Assembly: GCA_964020975.1 (NCBI GenBank)
Contig: OZ026624.1
Span: 25,093,411-25,157,410, forward strand
Length of the DNA: 64,000 nucleotides
Direction: 5' to 3'
Source of the DNA: Hermodice carunculata
Taxonomy: Eukaryota; Annelida; Polychaeta; Eunicida; Amphinomidae
Part shown: positions 31,976 through 43,720 of the stretch, one piece after another
How the letters are laid out: each line of letters opens with the position of its first letter
How positions within the stretch are numbered: the first letter of the stretch is position 1
Made by a program: the position numbers and the translations under genes
Notes under the pieces: generated by a model
The model's database searches: none
What the model saw: only the letters and a program-made list of their open reading frames with translations
Told to the model about the DNA's origin: nothing

Positions 31976-32212
31976 TTAACCCTTTCCCCCTTGAATGAAG
32001 ACTTAGTCAACAGCTTTCCTCGGCATGGGTTGGGCACTAAGTACCCAACCCATGCCGAGGAAAGCTGTTAACTTGGGTCATGTTGTCTTGACAGGTCTCA
32101 GCTTCAATTCTCAGTCAAATTGTTTTTCATAGCTGTTGAAATTAGTTGAAAATGCTGAAGCAGACGACGTGACCACCAGCCGGTTTTGCCGGTTTAAGGG
32201 GGAAAGGGTCAA
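31976..32212. mobile_element. Family A TTAA MITE with perfect 23-bp hairpin
   Basis: It runs from TTAACCCTTTCCCCCTTG to GGGGGAAAGGGTCAA. Positions 32012-32034 and 32044-32066 are exact reverse complements around a 9-nt loop. The 3' half carries AGTTGAAAATGCTGAAGCAG, present in all fuller copies. Confidence 0.85.
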
Positions 32213-33111
32213 TCTCCGGATGGCTCTTTGCGGCACACTGGTTTGAACGAACAGTACTGTCCTGTGTTGCCTTTGGCCATTTCGTAAGTACTTCACTGTC
32301 TGTAAATGATGCAAAGATCTTCATTTCACATTTTCTGTTTTGGACGGCATGCCCTCATCAAGTAAAATGACTTGTCCACAATGTCCATGTCATCTGCATC
32401 GAATGCAAAATGAGGCTCTAAAACTATGTCACAAGGAATCCTAAGGGGTGGGGGTTGGAGGTGTTGCCTGGTGCTACTGAAAATAGACCCTGGTAAAGCT
32501 GGTGCTAAGGGTACACATGCGAGGGCCGATTAACCAATAAGACTCCTTTATTTTTCCCCATCCGGACATAAAGCTCTGTGTGTCTGTATCAGTCTAATTA
32601 CAGCTCTGTGGGGCAGTATCAAAGTCAGATAACAGCTCTTATATTGAAGTCCACAGCTCTGCATCACACTGAAATCAGTTGTGCAGGACAGATTTAAGTT
32701 CTGTATCATGTATTCCTGTGAAAAAGAAAAGCCAGTCCATTGGTTTAGCACATGTTGCTTGAAAGGTAAGTTTGTACAAAAAATACGGGTGTCACATACT
32801 ATGTTATGTATTCTGGACAGGATAGCTAGGGGCATGCCTGAGCTGTCACACAAAATTGAAATGTCCTGGAAGTGAGATGACAGCTAGGAAGGTGTGAAAA
32901 GTGTGCGTTGGTATTGGGTGCTTATAAGCTTTATAAGGGGACATTGGCAATACAAGGATCAATATGGATCCACAATGCCATGGCATACGGGTCACTCGCA
33001 GCTCTCTAAAGTCAACAGAGACAGAATCATTGGCATGTTGGAGGCTGATCTTTCCCAGTCGAAGGTTTACCAGGAGATTGGGTTGGCCACATGTTGTCAT
33101 GTCACCACGGA
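32213..33111. other. Unassigned intronic sequence
   Basis: Repeated phrases such as CACAGCTCT with GTATCA recur at about 32570-32690 and again near 34930-34980, suggesting an old dispersed repeat. No gene is supported. Confidence 0.4.
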
Positions 33112-34897
33112 CCATATTCACAAAGAGTTTAATCTGATCCTGAATTTAATCCTAAAATCAAAGTCAATGTGCCATTGGGCCTCGAACTTCAGATTCAGTG
33201 GTCTTATGCTTAATCTAAACTTCCATGATTAATTAATCTATGTCCTCCACTGCAATATGAACTTTGGAATTAAAGTTTCCATTTTCTTAAATCAATCTTG
33301 ATCTAATCCAGATTTTGATCCTGGGGTCAAAAGATTAAATACTGGATCAAACTAAGATTGATTTCATAAAATGAACCTGTAAATCTTTAAGTTCATACTG
33401 ATTGATTGATTGACTGATTGATTGAGTTTATTCGGTATAATCAACATACAAATGATAAATAAGTTTACATAAATTGATGGATAAATAAAACATACAGGTA
33501 ACTAAAGCATAAAAATGAGCAAAACATAAGTTCATACAGGTAAAATCATAGTAATAGATAACATTAACTAAAAAGTTACCAACTTGCCTTTGTAAAAGAA
33601 CAATATAAATGAACAATATGACTAAAAAGTATGTTGACTGCACTAAGGATGGCCCAAGAAAGTCAGTTGCCAAGACTTATTTCCATTGGGGTCCTTTGGG
33701 TATTTTGATGAGGCCTGGGAGGTGAGAGATGAATAGGATGATTGGACTGCAAATAAATTTTTTTTTTTTGAAAATCTGTCAATAAATTAACCAATGTATA
33801 TATATATTGAATTTGTGTAAAACTATACTAATAAATGAAAATCCATAAATTTATCATTTACCCTCAGTATACATGCATCATATTGGGATTGGGCAACTGT
33901 TGTGCTTCACAACATGTATTTAAATGACACCTGGTGGTACTTTGCAGTGTGAGGCACTAGCGGTGACATCTAGTAGCAGGACATATCATTATTTTCTGAT
34001 GGAGAAGCTCTGGTTACCAGGATTTTTTTACATAATCTTTTGAAACAACTGATGCTGTTGGATAGTTTAATATATTATGGTAAAGCATTCCAATCCTTGA
34101 TTGCTGTATAATAAAATGAATGAAAAAAACGGGTCCTTTTGCATATGGGATGTGAAAATTTTCTGCACTGTTTCTAGCATTGATGCTGTGTATACTCGGG
34201 GTTCTGGTAAAAAACTGACCAAGATAATCTGGAGCAAAAGGCAAGGACAAGAACTGCCTAAAAGAGGGCACTGCAGTCAATGGAGGGCTAGGGTTGTGTA
34301 TTCCCATTCCTTAACATTGTAAGTTGTAACTTAATAACTTGAAAACTATTGCACTTAAAAACATCAAATTTCAGACAGTAAATCTATATGCATAACTAAA
34401 TACCTCACAAAAACCATATAACCATTGCTACATAAGTGACTAGTTTATTTAAGGTTGCTTCAGCATACAAACTAATGGGAATACACAGCTCTAGCCCTCC
34501 AAATGTTTGTGTATTCAGTTGTGTATTGGGGCGAATACACACCTTTGAGCTAATTCTGACCTTTCCTATTCCATTGAAAATCTTAAAAACATGATTCAAC
34601 TTCAGCTGTGTAACTCTCTCGGAAAGCTTTAGCACATTCAACTTATTTAGCTCTTCCTGTTCTATATGTGAGCCATTATTTTTGTCCAATATAAACCTCA
34701 CAACTTTGTTTCGAGTAATTTGAAGTTTGTTTTTGAAATTTTGAGACAAACCTGAATACCATAGTATAGCAAGAACTAATCCTTGAAGTTCAGATCAAAC
34801 ATTGAGCCACGGATTTAGTAGTTTAGGGCCCAAACCACATTGATTTTAAGTTTGGGATTAAAGTTAGGATTAGATCAAATTCTTTGTGAATACGGCC
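33112..34897. mobile_element. Inverted-repeat DNA element (family K) interrupted by a LINE
   Basis: The left end CCATATTCACAAAGAGTTTA and the right end, read in inverse, CCGTATTCACAAAGAATTTG pair over about 60 bases with mismatches. The interior has AATTAAAGTTTCCATTTTCT, found again at 63923-63942. Removing the LINE at 33396-34785 leaves an element of about 400 bases. No transposase is seen. Confidence 0.65.
33396..34785 (-). mobile_element. CR1/L2-like LINE 3' fragment with target duplication
   Basis: On the minus strand the frame near 34787-34405 reads LVLAILWYSGLSQNFKNK, then ITRNKVVRFILDK and LNVLKLSERVTQLKLNHVFK, the region after the reverse transcriptase core. A long 3' UTR and a tail of TCAATCAATCAG repeats end at about 33397. 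Direct repeats AAGTTCA at 33389-33395 and 34786-34792 are the target-site duplication. It is 5'-truncated and dead. Confidence 0.8.
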
Positions 34898-35304
34898 ATA
34901 GGTGTACAAATTGGAATAACAACTCTCTAAACATTAGGTCACAGTTCTGTATCATATTGAGATCACAGCTGTACATGATAGGATCAAACTCAGGTCCCAA
35001 CTGAATCATTTTAAGATTGCAGCGCTGCAAAGTCCATGGGGGTGGGGGTTGGGGGGTAGGGGTTGGGGTGTAGGTAAAGGTGTTTTCTCTATTGACATAC
35101 TGGGCATTTGTTTTTACTATAATCACACGCTGGAAGTCCCTTTATTTTTGGTACTTTATACAAGCCATTATTTCTAACTTTTCTTATTTTCTGTACTTTC
35201 AACTTGGGCAAAATTATCATCTATGCCAGCAAATTGGGACACCCCCCCCCTCCCTTTCATCTGCAGGGAAATCATAAAACTGATTACTGGGTTGTGGAGC
35301 TCCA

Positions 35305-35848
35305 TGTGTGATACACCATACAAGCTCACCTTCTTTGATGTAGGATACACCATACAAGCTCACTTTCTTTGATGTAGGATACACGGTACAAGCTCACCTT
35401 CTTTGATGTATGATACACCATACAAGCTCACCTTCTTTGATGTAGGATACACGGTACAAGCTCACCTTCTTTGATGTATGATACACCATACAAGCTCACC
35501 TTCTTTGATGTATGATACACCGTACAAGCTCACCTTCTTTGATGTATGATACACCGTACAAGCTCACCTTCTTTGATGTATGATACACCGTACAAGCTCA
35601 CCTTCTTTGATGTATGATACACCATACAAGCTCACCTTCTTTGATGTATGATACACCATACAAGCTCACCTTCTTTGATGTATGATACACCGTACAAGCT
35701 CACCTTCTTTGATGTATGATACACCATACAAGCTCACCTTCTTTGATGTATGATACACCGTACAAGCTCACCTTCTTTGATGTATGATACACCGTACAAG
35801 CTCACCTTCTTTGATGTATGATACACCATACAAGCTCACCTTCTTTGT
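35305..35848. repeat. 34-bp satellite, 16 units
   Basis: The unit contains TGTATGATACACC, RTACAAGCTCACC and TTCTTTGA. Units differ at a few fixed spots: CCATAC, CCGTAC or CGGTAC, and GTATGA or GTAGGA. There are no spacers, so it is not a CRISPR array. Confidence 0.97.
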
Positions 35849-36985
35849 TATCATGTATTGAATCATACTCACAAAACTGTGAGTATGGTTCCAAACTGTC
35901 ATTGGCAAAAAATTTATCAATGATGATGTTCTGGGTGGAACATGAAAATGTTCCCCATAAATGATTTTACTATGTTGACTTTATGGGCCCCCAGAACACT
36001 CATCTACTATGAACTAAGATCAATAACCTACATACTGTTTATGTACTTATTTTTAACATTCCATCACATTTTGATCATTTGAGGATCGTCTTGCCTTGAA
36101 AAGTGGGTACTGCGCACTTTTGTACAAACTTACTCTTTGGCAAAGTGTAAGTTTTTAAGGCAAAAGTAAGTTCTCTCCTGAAGCCTATTTCCCACGTTAT
36201 AACCTCCAAACCAACACACAGTCAAGTGATACACTATGGTGCCAGTGTGGTGGGATGACAAACATCAAAATAGCTTATTCATAGACCTTGTCAAGTAACA
36301 GTGATAGGTCAGAATATTTGTGCATATATGACATGTTTTTTTGTGTGTGTGTGTTTTTTTTTGGGGGGGGGGGGGCAGGGGGGCAGGGAGGGGGGTAAAA
36401 GCTATCAAGGCATTCTTACCTCTGGAATTAGATATTTTCAATTTTATTTATGATTTTCATACCATATTGTGGCAAAGGATAAAGGCACAGAACAGTATTT
36501 CACTGCTACCAAAGTCTATCAGCAACTTCAATACGCTTAAGTCTATGAGTAGCTTAAACTTATGGTATCTTGGCAGTTGATCTTTAAATGGTTCCAGTGT
36601 AATAATCAAAAGTCACAAGGGTATTGACCAAGTCCTGAAGAGAGTATGAATCTGAGACTGTTAATTTATTTACACCACATTTTGTATACAGAGATTATTT
36701 TTGTAAAACTGTTTTGTAAAGTGTGGATCTGAATCTGTACAGGTCTAACCTAGCTTAAACAATGTGTAGACTTAGTCTGCAAAGGTAGCCTAGCAGTGCA
36801 GTCTATACACATAGTGTCAGTTTTACCTGTGCAACATTGTCAACACATGTGAAGTGTAGTCTCTTTTAGTAGTAGTCACTTGGTGTGTTCAGGCACTGTT
36901 GAGCCTGCAGGCAGAGCATAGTCTTTACAGGCATAGCATGACATGTACAGGCATAGTATAGTCTGTTCAGACATATGAAATTCTA
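35849..36985. other. Unassigned intronic sequence
   Basis: It has a T/G then poly-G tract at about 36338-36376. Elsewhere no repeat family or gene was recognised. Confidence 0.45.
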
Positions 36986-37169
36986 TACAGTAAAACCTGT
37001 TTTGAGACACCACCCCTAGAGCAGGCCAAATAGTGGTCAGATAAGGCAGGTGGTCTCTCAATGGAGCTGCAGTAACATGGGAGAGATAGCAAAAGGGACT
37101 TTGCAAATATGGTCTTAAAAGGCAGGGGGTCTTTCATTACAGTGGTCTCTCAAAACAGGTTTCACTGTA
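36986..37169. mobile_element. Family C MITE
   Basis: TACAGTAAAACCTGTTTTGA is mirrored by TCAAAACAGGTTTCACTGTA. It is inverted relative to the copies at 14124 and 16562: the GCAGGTGGTCTCTC word comes first. Confidence 0.85.
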
Positions 37170-37720
37170 CTGCAAAACCATGGTCTGTCCAGGCACAACA
37201 TAGTCTTTACAGACACTACTTAGTCATGCCACGGTCTGTATAGGCACAGAATTTTCTGTGCAGATACTGGTACCAGTATAGCATAGTCTGTACAAACATA
37301 GCATAGTCTGTGCTGGCATACCATAGTCTACAGACATGCCATTATCCATATGGACATGCCGTAGTCTGTACAGACATCCCATAGTCTATACAGACATGAA
37401 AATGTCTGTACAGACATGCCATAGTCCACAGACATGAAAAAGTCTGTAGAGACATGCCATACTCTGTACAGACATGCCACAGTCTACACAGACATGATAG
37501 AGTCTGTACAGAGATGCCATTGTCTGTACAGACATGCCATAGTCTACACAGACATGGGAAAAGTGTGTACAGAAATGCTATAGTCTGTACACACATGCCA
37601 TAGTAAATACAGACATAAAATAGTCTGTAGAGACATGCCATAGTCTGTACAGATATGCCATAGTCTATACAAACATGAAATAACCTGTAGAGACATGCCA
37701 CAGTGTACAGAAGGACATTT
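37170..37720. repeat. Degenerate 20-bp satellite with palindromic core
   Basis: Units read CAGACATGCCATAGTCTGTA with many variants. The junction AGTCTGTACAGACT is self-complementary, so the array can pair with itself on either strand. Weaker copies extend leftwards to about 36900, before the MITE. Confidence 0.9.
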
Positions 37721-38213
37721 TAGTCAGGAGAGGAGCCATGGTTCATACTTGTCCTGCATTCACAGTCCGTAGAAGTAGACTTCATGAGTTTGTACAGCGT
37801 AACATGTATAGTTTGTCTGCTCTGAAACTAAGGGTGCATTTCTTCATAAATACTCATCTACATAGAATGTCATGTTGTATTGTTGTACTTGTCAATAAAG
37901 CACCAGGTCTCTGGATATATGTTTGCTGCTTAAGTTTCTTTCGTATTCATACATAAGCTGGTCTTTCTTATACATCTGTATATTGAGTGAATTGCTCTTT
38001 TTGGCATTTTGTTTTTTTTAATTTGACAGATTTTTGAGCCTCAAATTCATAATTTGAACATGAAAAATGAGTTTTCGAACACGTTCCATTGAATAAGTCC
38101 CTCCAAGCACTTCTGTGCAAAAACCATTTGTTTTCACAGGGAAATTAATGGTGATGGAAGTTGATTCCTGAATTTTGCGTTATCAAAAAAATTTAAAAAA
38201 AAAAGAAAAAAAA

Positions 38214-39060
38214 AAAGAGGGCTGTGTAAACAACCCATGCTCAGATGAACTAGACATTCATCACACTTGCAGTTCTGTGAACTTGGGATAGGATCAAGGT
38301 CACCCATGTACTGACTAAGTCTGAATTTTTTAGATGAACACTAACATGTGCAACATCAAGGTCCCAGTTCAAGTAGTTCTCAAGTTTTAGTGAAGAGTAA
38401 AATTCATGTATGTTGCATTGTGACCCCAGAAATGAGGTCAAGGTCACTCATGAACTGTCTAAGCATGACCTTCACAGAGAAACATTAACATATGCAACAT
38501 CAAGGTCCTAACTCAAAACAGATCTCAAGTTATCAAGTGGACAGTAAATTTCATGTCAGTTGTCCTGTGACCTTGGGAATGAGTTCAAGGTCCCAACATG
38601 ACTGGAGCATGACCATTTGCACAAAATAGGTAGACACTTATAAAAAGTACATCCCTATTAAGTTTGGCACAAATCTAGCCAAAATTATTTAAGTTATAAC
38701 CAGTACAAGAAATTCCCATGTTAAACTTTCCTATTAAAACTTTTTTTAAACAATTTCTTCAAAATTCCCCATCAAAAAAAAACAAACAAACAAAAAAAAA
38801 AAACAAAAAAAAAAAAAACATTTTGAAGAAATATCATATCCAAAAGTCACTGGAACATGACCATTTGAACAAATTTGGTAGACACACACCAGAGGTACCT
38901 TGGCACCAAGTTTGAAGTAAATCTGACAGACAGTTTCTTCAGAGAAGTCCACAATGTGAATTACCATTAGAATGCACTAGAATGCCCATTGACTTAATCG
39001 CAAAGCAAGCAACAGAAAAGGGGCATTTACTAAGTACTGGAACTGAAAAAAAATCGTTAA
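38214..39060 (+). mobile_element. GACGG-type repeat family F, partial copy
   Basis: It starts GAGGGCTGTGTAAACAACCC. The body has the recurring word CTGTGACC and segments like ACCATTTGAACAAATTTGGT. The hairpin 3' end is missing: the next copy begins immediately. Confidence 0.65.
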
Positions 39061-39062
39061 CA

Positions 39063-40780
39063 AGAGGGCTGTGTGAACAGCCCGTGCCTCAGCTGATCTT
39101 GACAGTCATCACACTTGCAGATCTATGAACTTGGGAAAGGATCAAGGACACCATGTTCTGAGTAAGTCTGACCTTTATAGAAGAACACTTACATGTGCAA
39201 CATCAAAGTTCAAGTAGTTCTCAAGTTATAATGAAGAGTAAAATTCATGTATGTTGCACTGTGACCCCACAAACGAGGTCAAGGTCATTCATGTACTGTC
39301 TCAGCATGGCCTTCATACAGAATAATTAACATGTGTAGCAAACTCAAAACAGATCTCAAGTTATCAAGTAAACAGTAAATTTCATGTCAGTTGTCCTGTG
39401 AATTAGCATTAGAATGCCCATTGACTTACAAGATTTTTTAAGATTTGTCCAAAAAAAAAGAACAAAAAAAATTAATCAAAAATCAAAAAATCACTGGAGC
39501 ATAAACATTTGAACAAAATTGGTAGAAACCCACCCAACATACATTGCCACCAAGTTTGAAGTTAATCTGGATGACGGTTTTGGAGTAGAAGTCGAAAATG
39601 TGAATTAGCATTAGAATGCCCATTGACTTCCATGGTAATCAATAGGAAAGCTGCATTGACCGATAAGTACCCGAATTGAAAAAATCGTTAAAAATCAGGA
39701 ATCTGCAGCATTCCCACATAGTGAACAACTTTGTTTGACCCTTCTACAAGGAACATATCCACCATGTTTCAGCTCAATCTGAGTGACAGTTCTGGAGATG
39801 AAAGTCGAAAATAGCTATAACACCCAAAAATTCATAAAAAATTAGGAAAAAATTGCAGCGCCACCAAGTGAATAAATTAAGAACTAGGACTCCCGAGAGT
39901 GTTCCTGTGTGATATCAAAGCAATTGGGTGAGCGGTTTCGGAGAAGAAGATTTTTTAAGATTTACCAAAAAAAGAACAAAAAAAATTCATTAAAAATCCA
40001 AAAATCAATGGACCGTGACCATTTGAACAAACTTGATAGAGACCCACCCAAGGCACATCTCCACCAAGTTTGAAGTGAATCTGGATGACGGTTTTTGAGA
40101 AGAAGTCGAAAATGTGAATTAGCATTAGAATGCCCATTGACTTCCATGGTAATCAATAGGAAAGCTGCATTGACCGACAAGTACCCGAATTGAAAAAATC
40201 GTTAAAAATCAGGAATCTGCAGCATTCCCACATAGTGAACAATTTTGTTTGACCCTTCTACAAGGAACATATCCACCATGTTTCAGCTCAATCTGAGTGA
40301 CAGTTCTGGAGAAGAAGTCGAAAATAGCTATAACACCCAAAAATTCATAAAAAATTAGGAAAAAATTACAGCGCCACCAAGTGAACAAATTAAGAACTAG
40401 GAGTCCCAGAGAGTGTTCCTGTGTGATATCAAAGCAATTGGGTGAGCGGTTTCGGAGAAAAAGATTTTTTAAGATTTACCAAAAAAAGAACCAAAAAATT
40501 CATTAAAAATCCAAAAATCACTGGACCGTGACCATTTGAACAAACTTGATAGAGACCCACCCAAGGCACATCTCCACTAAGTTTGAAGTGAATCTGGCTG
40601 ACGGTTTTTGAGAAGAAGTCGAAAATGTGAATTGTGGACGACGGACGGACGGACGGACGACGGACGGACGGACAGACGGACGGACGACGGACGGACGGAC
40701 AGACGGACGGACGACGGACGGACGACGGACGACAGACCCTCAAAAAACCTCAGCTGACTGACAAGTCAGCTGAGGTAAAA
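39063..40780 (+). mobile_element. Family F element with internal 513-bp tandem duplication
   Basis: Head GAGGGCTGTGTGAACAGCCC with GCCTCAGCTGATC. Units 39591-40104 and 40105-40617 are nearly identical. A GACGGACGGACG microsatellite (40634-40735) precedes the terminal hairpin CAGCTGACT/AGTCAGCTG and GTAAAA. The CTCAGCTGA near the head is complementary to the tail. Class is uncertain; no transposase or polymerase is seen. Confidence 0.75.
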
Positions 40781-41805
40781 ATCAGGAATCCACAGCAGTG
40801 TTACCTAGTGAACATCTTTGCTTGACCCTTTCACAAGGAACATATCCATAAGTTTCAACTTAATCTGAGAGATGGTTCTGGAGAAGAAGTGACAAGCAAG
40901 GAAAACCCACAAAAATTCTTTAAAAATTTGATAAAAACTTGCAGCACCACCAGGTGAACAAATTAAGAACTAAGAGTCCCTTGGAGTGTTCTTATGTAAT
41001 ATCAAAGCAATTGGGTGAGCCGTTGTGGAGAAGAAGATTTCGTAAGATTTGTCCACAAAAAAAAAAAAAACACAACAAACAAACAAAAAAAATCATTAAA
41101 AATAAAAAAATTAATGGAGCATGACCATTTGAACAGACCTGGTAGAAACCCACCAAAGGTACATTGCCACCAAATTTGAAGTCAATCAAGATAATGGTTT
41201 TGGAGAAGAAGTCGAAAATGCGAATTAGCATTAGAATGCACATTGACTTACATAGCAATTAATAGGAAAGCTGCATTGCCAGATAAGTACCCCAATTGAA
41301 AAAATCATTCAAAATCAGGGATCCACAGCTGTGCCACCTAGGGAACACTTTGTTTGACTCTTCCACAAGGAACATATCCCCCAAGTTTCAGCTTAATCTG
41401 AGTGACGGTTCTGGAGAATAAGTCAAAAATAGCAAAGACACACAAAAAATCATGAAAATAGAAATTGCAGTGCCACCCGTGAACAAATTCAGAACTAGGA
41501 GTCACCGGGAGTGTCCCTCTGCGATATCAAAGCAATTGGCTGAGCCGTTTCGAAGAAGATTTTTTAAGATTTGGCCCAAAAAAGAACAAAAAAAATCATA
41601 AAAACTAAAAAAAAAACAATGGAGCACGACCATTCAAACAAAGTTGGTAGAGACCCACCCAAGGCATATCCCCACCAAGTTTGATGTGAATCTGGCTGAT
41701 GGTTTTGGAGAAGAAGTCGAACATTGTGGACGATGGACTACGGAAGGATGACGGAGGCTAGTCATATTATAAGGTCAGCTGACTGATAAGTCAGCTGAGC
41801 TAAAA
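40781..41805 (+). mobile_element. Family F repeat, diverged copy with 3' hairpin
   Basis: The same body words recur (GAACAAATTAAGAACTA, AAGCAATTGGGTGAGC, TTTGGAGAAGAAGTCGAA). It ends GTCAGCTGACTGATAAGTC and GAGCTAAAA. Its 5' head is absent, joined straight to the previous tail. Confidence 0.7.
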
Positions 41806-42354
41806 ATTTAGCATGAAAATCAGAATACCACTAATATAAAGCAATTTCCAGTATCCAAACTAAACACAATGTGAACACACTTTTACCATTTGTTTTTAGA
41901 CAGAACGAGACACACTTGTCTCCTAATTTCTTTTCTCCTTCCTTTAAAGTCAAACATTCAAGGACACAGAATTACTGGTCCATTTATAATGTATTAATTG
42001 GGATTTGTTTACACCAAAGTTTCATAATAATCTATCAGCTGTTAATGGCAAATGGATTTATCAAGGACCTTTCTCTCTTACCCAGGCACATTTCTTTTGG
42101 AAGCATGATATAGTTAAACCAACCATAAAAGATACTAACATAGTGTTCACCAACTTTCACATTGTAGCACATTTTATGTAAATTGTAGGTGGTGCCAGCA
42201 ATTTGGAACTTGAATTAAGATTTTTTCGTTCATGGAGACATCCAGAAAATTATATGATGTCAACTTTCAACGAATCGAAAGCAAAGGGAAAAGCAATTCC
42301 ATAACTACAGGATCAAGGCTGCTAGTAGAAGCAATCAGGAGATGAACTGAGAAT
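41806..42354. other. Unassigned intronic sequence
   Basis: No repeat family, splice site pair or recognisable frame is seen. Confidence 0.5.
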
Positions 42355-42537
42355 ACAGCGGTCCCGGTCTTCAGTGAAACATCCAACGAGACATCACCTG
42401 CCTTTAAAAACCACCTGTTTAAGACCTTTATTCAGTACCTTTAATGTTGTTTACACCTCCTACATAAGATCGCCTGTGATAAGGGACCACAATACAGTCA
42501 GCCATGTGGGTGCTCTTTCCAGACAGGTGTCACTGTA
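42355..42537. mobile_element. Family C MITE
   Basis: Runs from a CAGCGGTCCCGGTCTTC-like left end to GACAGGTGTCACTGTA, with ACATCACCTGCC and GGGACCACAATAC inside in family order. Confidence 0.65.
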
Positions 42538-43389
42538 ATGAAAACTTGAGCTCTGTGACCTTTTCTTGCCCGAGATAAAAATAAATATACAGAATGTCCA
42601 TTAAATGTCAACAACCTCAATCTCGGTATCTGCATTTTCCCTGCAGCACGATGAAAATCGGTCAACATATTGAGACCGTTTGGTCACTGGCGTACATTAC
42701 TGACACTTTACAGGTATTTTTGTCAACCGTTAACCACAACTGTGTCCTTCTTCTATTTGAAATATATCCTAAAGCAAGATTTGATTACTTCCTATTCATT
42801 GTTCAGTCGAAAGTAGATTTAACAGGCTTGGTGGGAGACAAGAGAAAAGTCCAGTATATTGATTACCCTGTAAATTGATGCTTTAAATATTAGTATTCAT
42901 AGTTTTTGGGTGACTCAATGCGAGCCTTTAAATTGAAATGTTCACCAAATTGAGTTTCTGGTGTTCTAAAAATACATTCATATCTCTGTGTGTTGTATGA
43001 TAATTGCACACTGAACTACATGAACTGCATGCGCTGTGTATCAATATATTTTCATGTTTTTTTTTGTGTTTTTTTTTTCAGAAATCTTGGGAATGAGTCA
43101 ACATTTCCATCATTTTTATCTTGTAATTTAAGTTTTTTTTTGGGTCCCTGTTTCACAAAATTCATACTTAGAAAACAAAAATTGTCATAAAGATCACAAC
43201 ATTATACCACTGAAGTTGGGTTAAAAGTGTCCACTGCTTGCCATCTTGATTATGGACATACAGAATCATTTAGCTCCCTCCTGCCTAAATACGCTGAACA
43301 CAAAATTAAGAACTCGATAAACTTCTGAACCGTCTCTTCTAATTTTTTTTTTTTGAACTTCACTGATGGATGTGAATAACCAATCACAA
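42538..43389. other. Unassigned intronic sequence
   Basis: A 94-codon open frame (42594-42878) has no recognisable motif or splice context. T-rich tracts lie at 43052-43078 and 43132-43141. Confidence 0.45.
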
Positions 43390-43600
43390 TCAGGATGTCA
43401 CGCTCTTGACGTTATGAAGAATATACGTAAAGCCCTTGGTAACGGCAAAGTTACCGTGACATATATAAGTGGGCCGCATGGTAGTTAGTCTCCAGTCCCT
43501 GATGAGATCCACCTTGATCGAAACCGGTCGGACTATAGCGCTCTGTACCTCGAGTCACTGAGGCCCTTGCCCCGTCTCATTTGCCCCCCCCCCCCCCGTC
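43390..43600 (+). mobile_element. Penelope-like element terminal fragment
   Basis: It contains TATATAAG (43462-43469), the hammerhead at 43480-43549 and a C-rich end (poly-C at about 43585-43598). The layout equals the fragments at 3290 and 24772. No coding region adjoins it. Boundaries are approximate. Confidence 0.55.
43480..43549 (+). ncRNA. Type I hammerhead ribozyme, core intact
   Basis: In order: outer stem GGTA (43480-43483); stem I AGTCC (43494-43498); CTGATGA (43499-43505); stem II GATC, loop CACCTT, GATC (43506-43519); GAAA (43520-43523); CCGG as a minimal self-complementary stem III; TC with predicted cleavage after 43529; GGACT (43530-43534) pairing with AGTCC; and TACC (43546-43549) closing the outer stem. 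All invariant core bases are present. The two-base stem III suggests it cuts best as a dimer, as described for Penelope-like hammerheads. Confidence 0.85.
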
Positions 43601-43661
43601 TCTTCTAGGAAGTGACATGCTGAATTAAACATGTGAACCCTTGTGATCTGTATAAACATAT

Positions 43662-43663
43662 AC

Positions 43664-43718
<55 letters not shown>
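43662..43718. repeat. (TA)n microsatellite
   Basis: Pure TA repeats over about 57 bases. Confidence 0.97.

Positions 43719-43720
<2 letters not shown>

Noticed and set aside
35305-35848. CRISPR-like array
   Set aside because: Units are directly tandem with no spacers, in an animal genome.
37342-37701. 119-residue frame with CLYRLFHVCIDYG repeats
   Set aside because: A product of the 20-bp satellite, whose unit length lets a frame persist.
40429-40825. Repeat proteins rich in Arg-Pro-Ser or Asp-Gly-Arg
   Set aside because: Translations of the GACGG microsatellite in a family F element.
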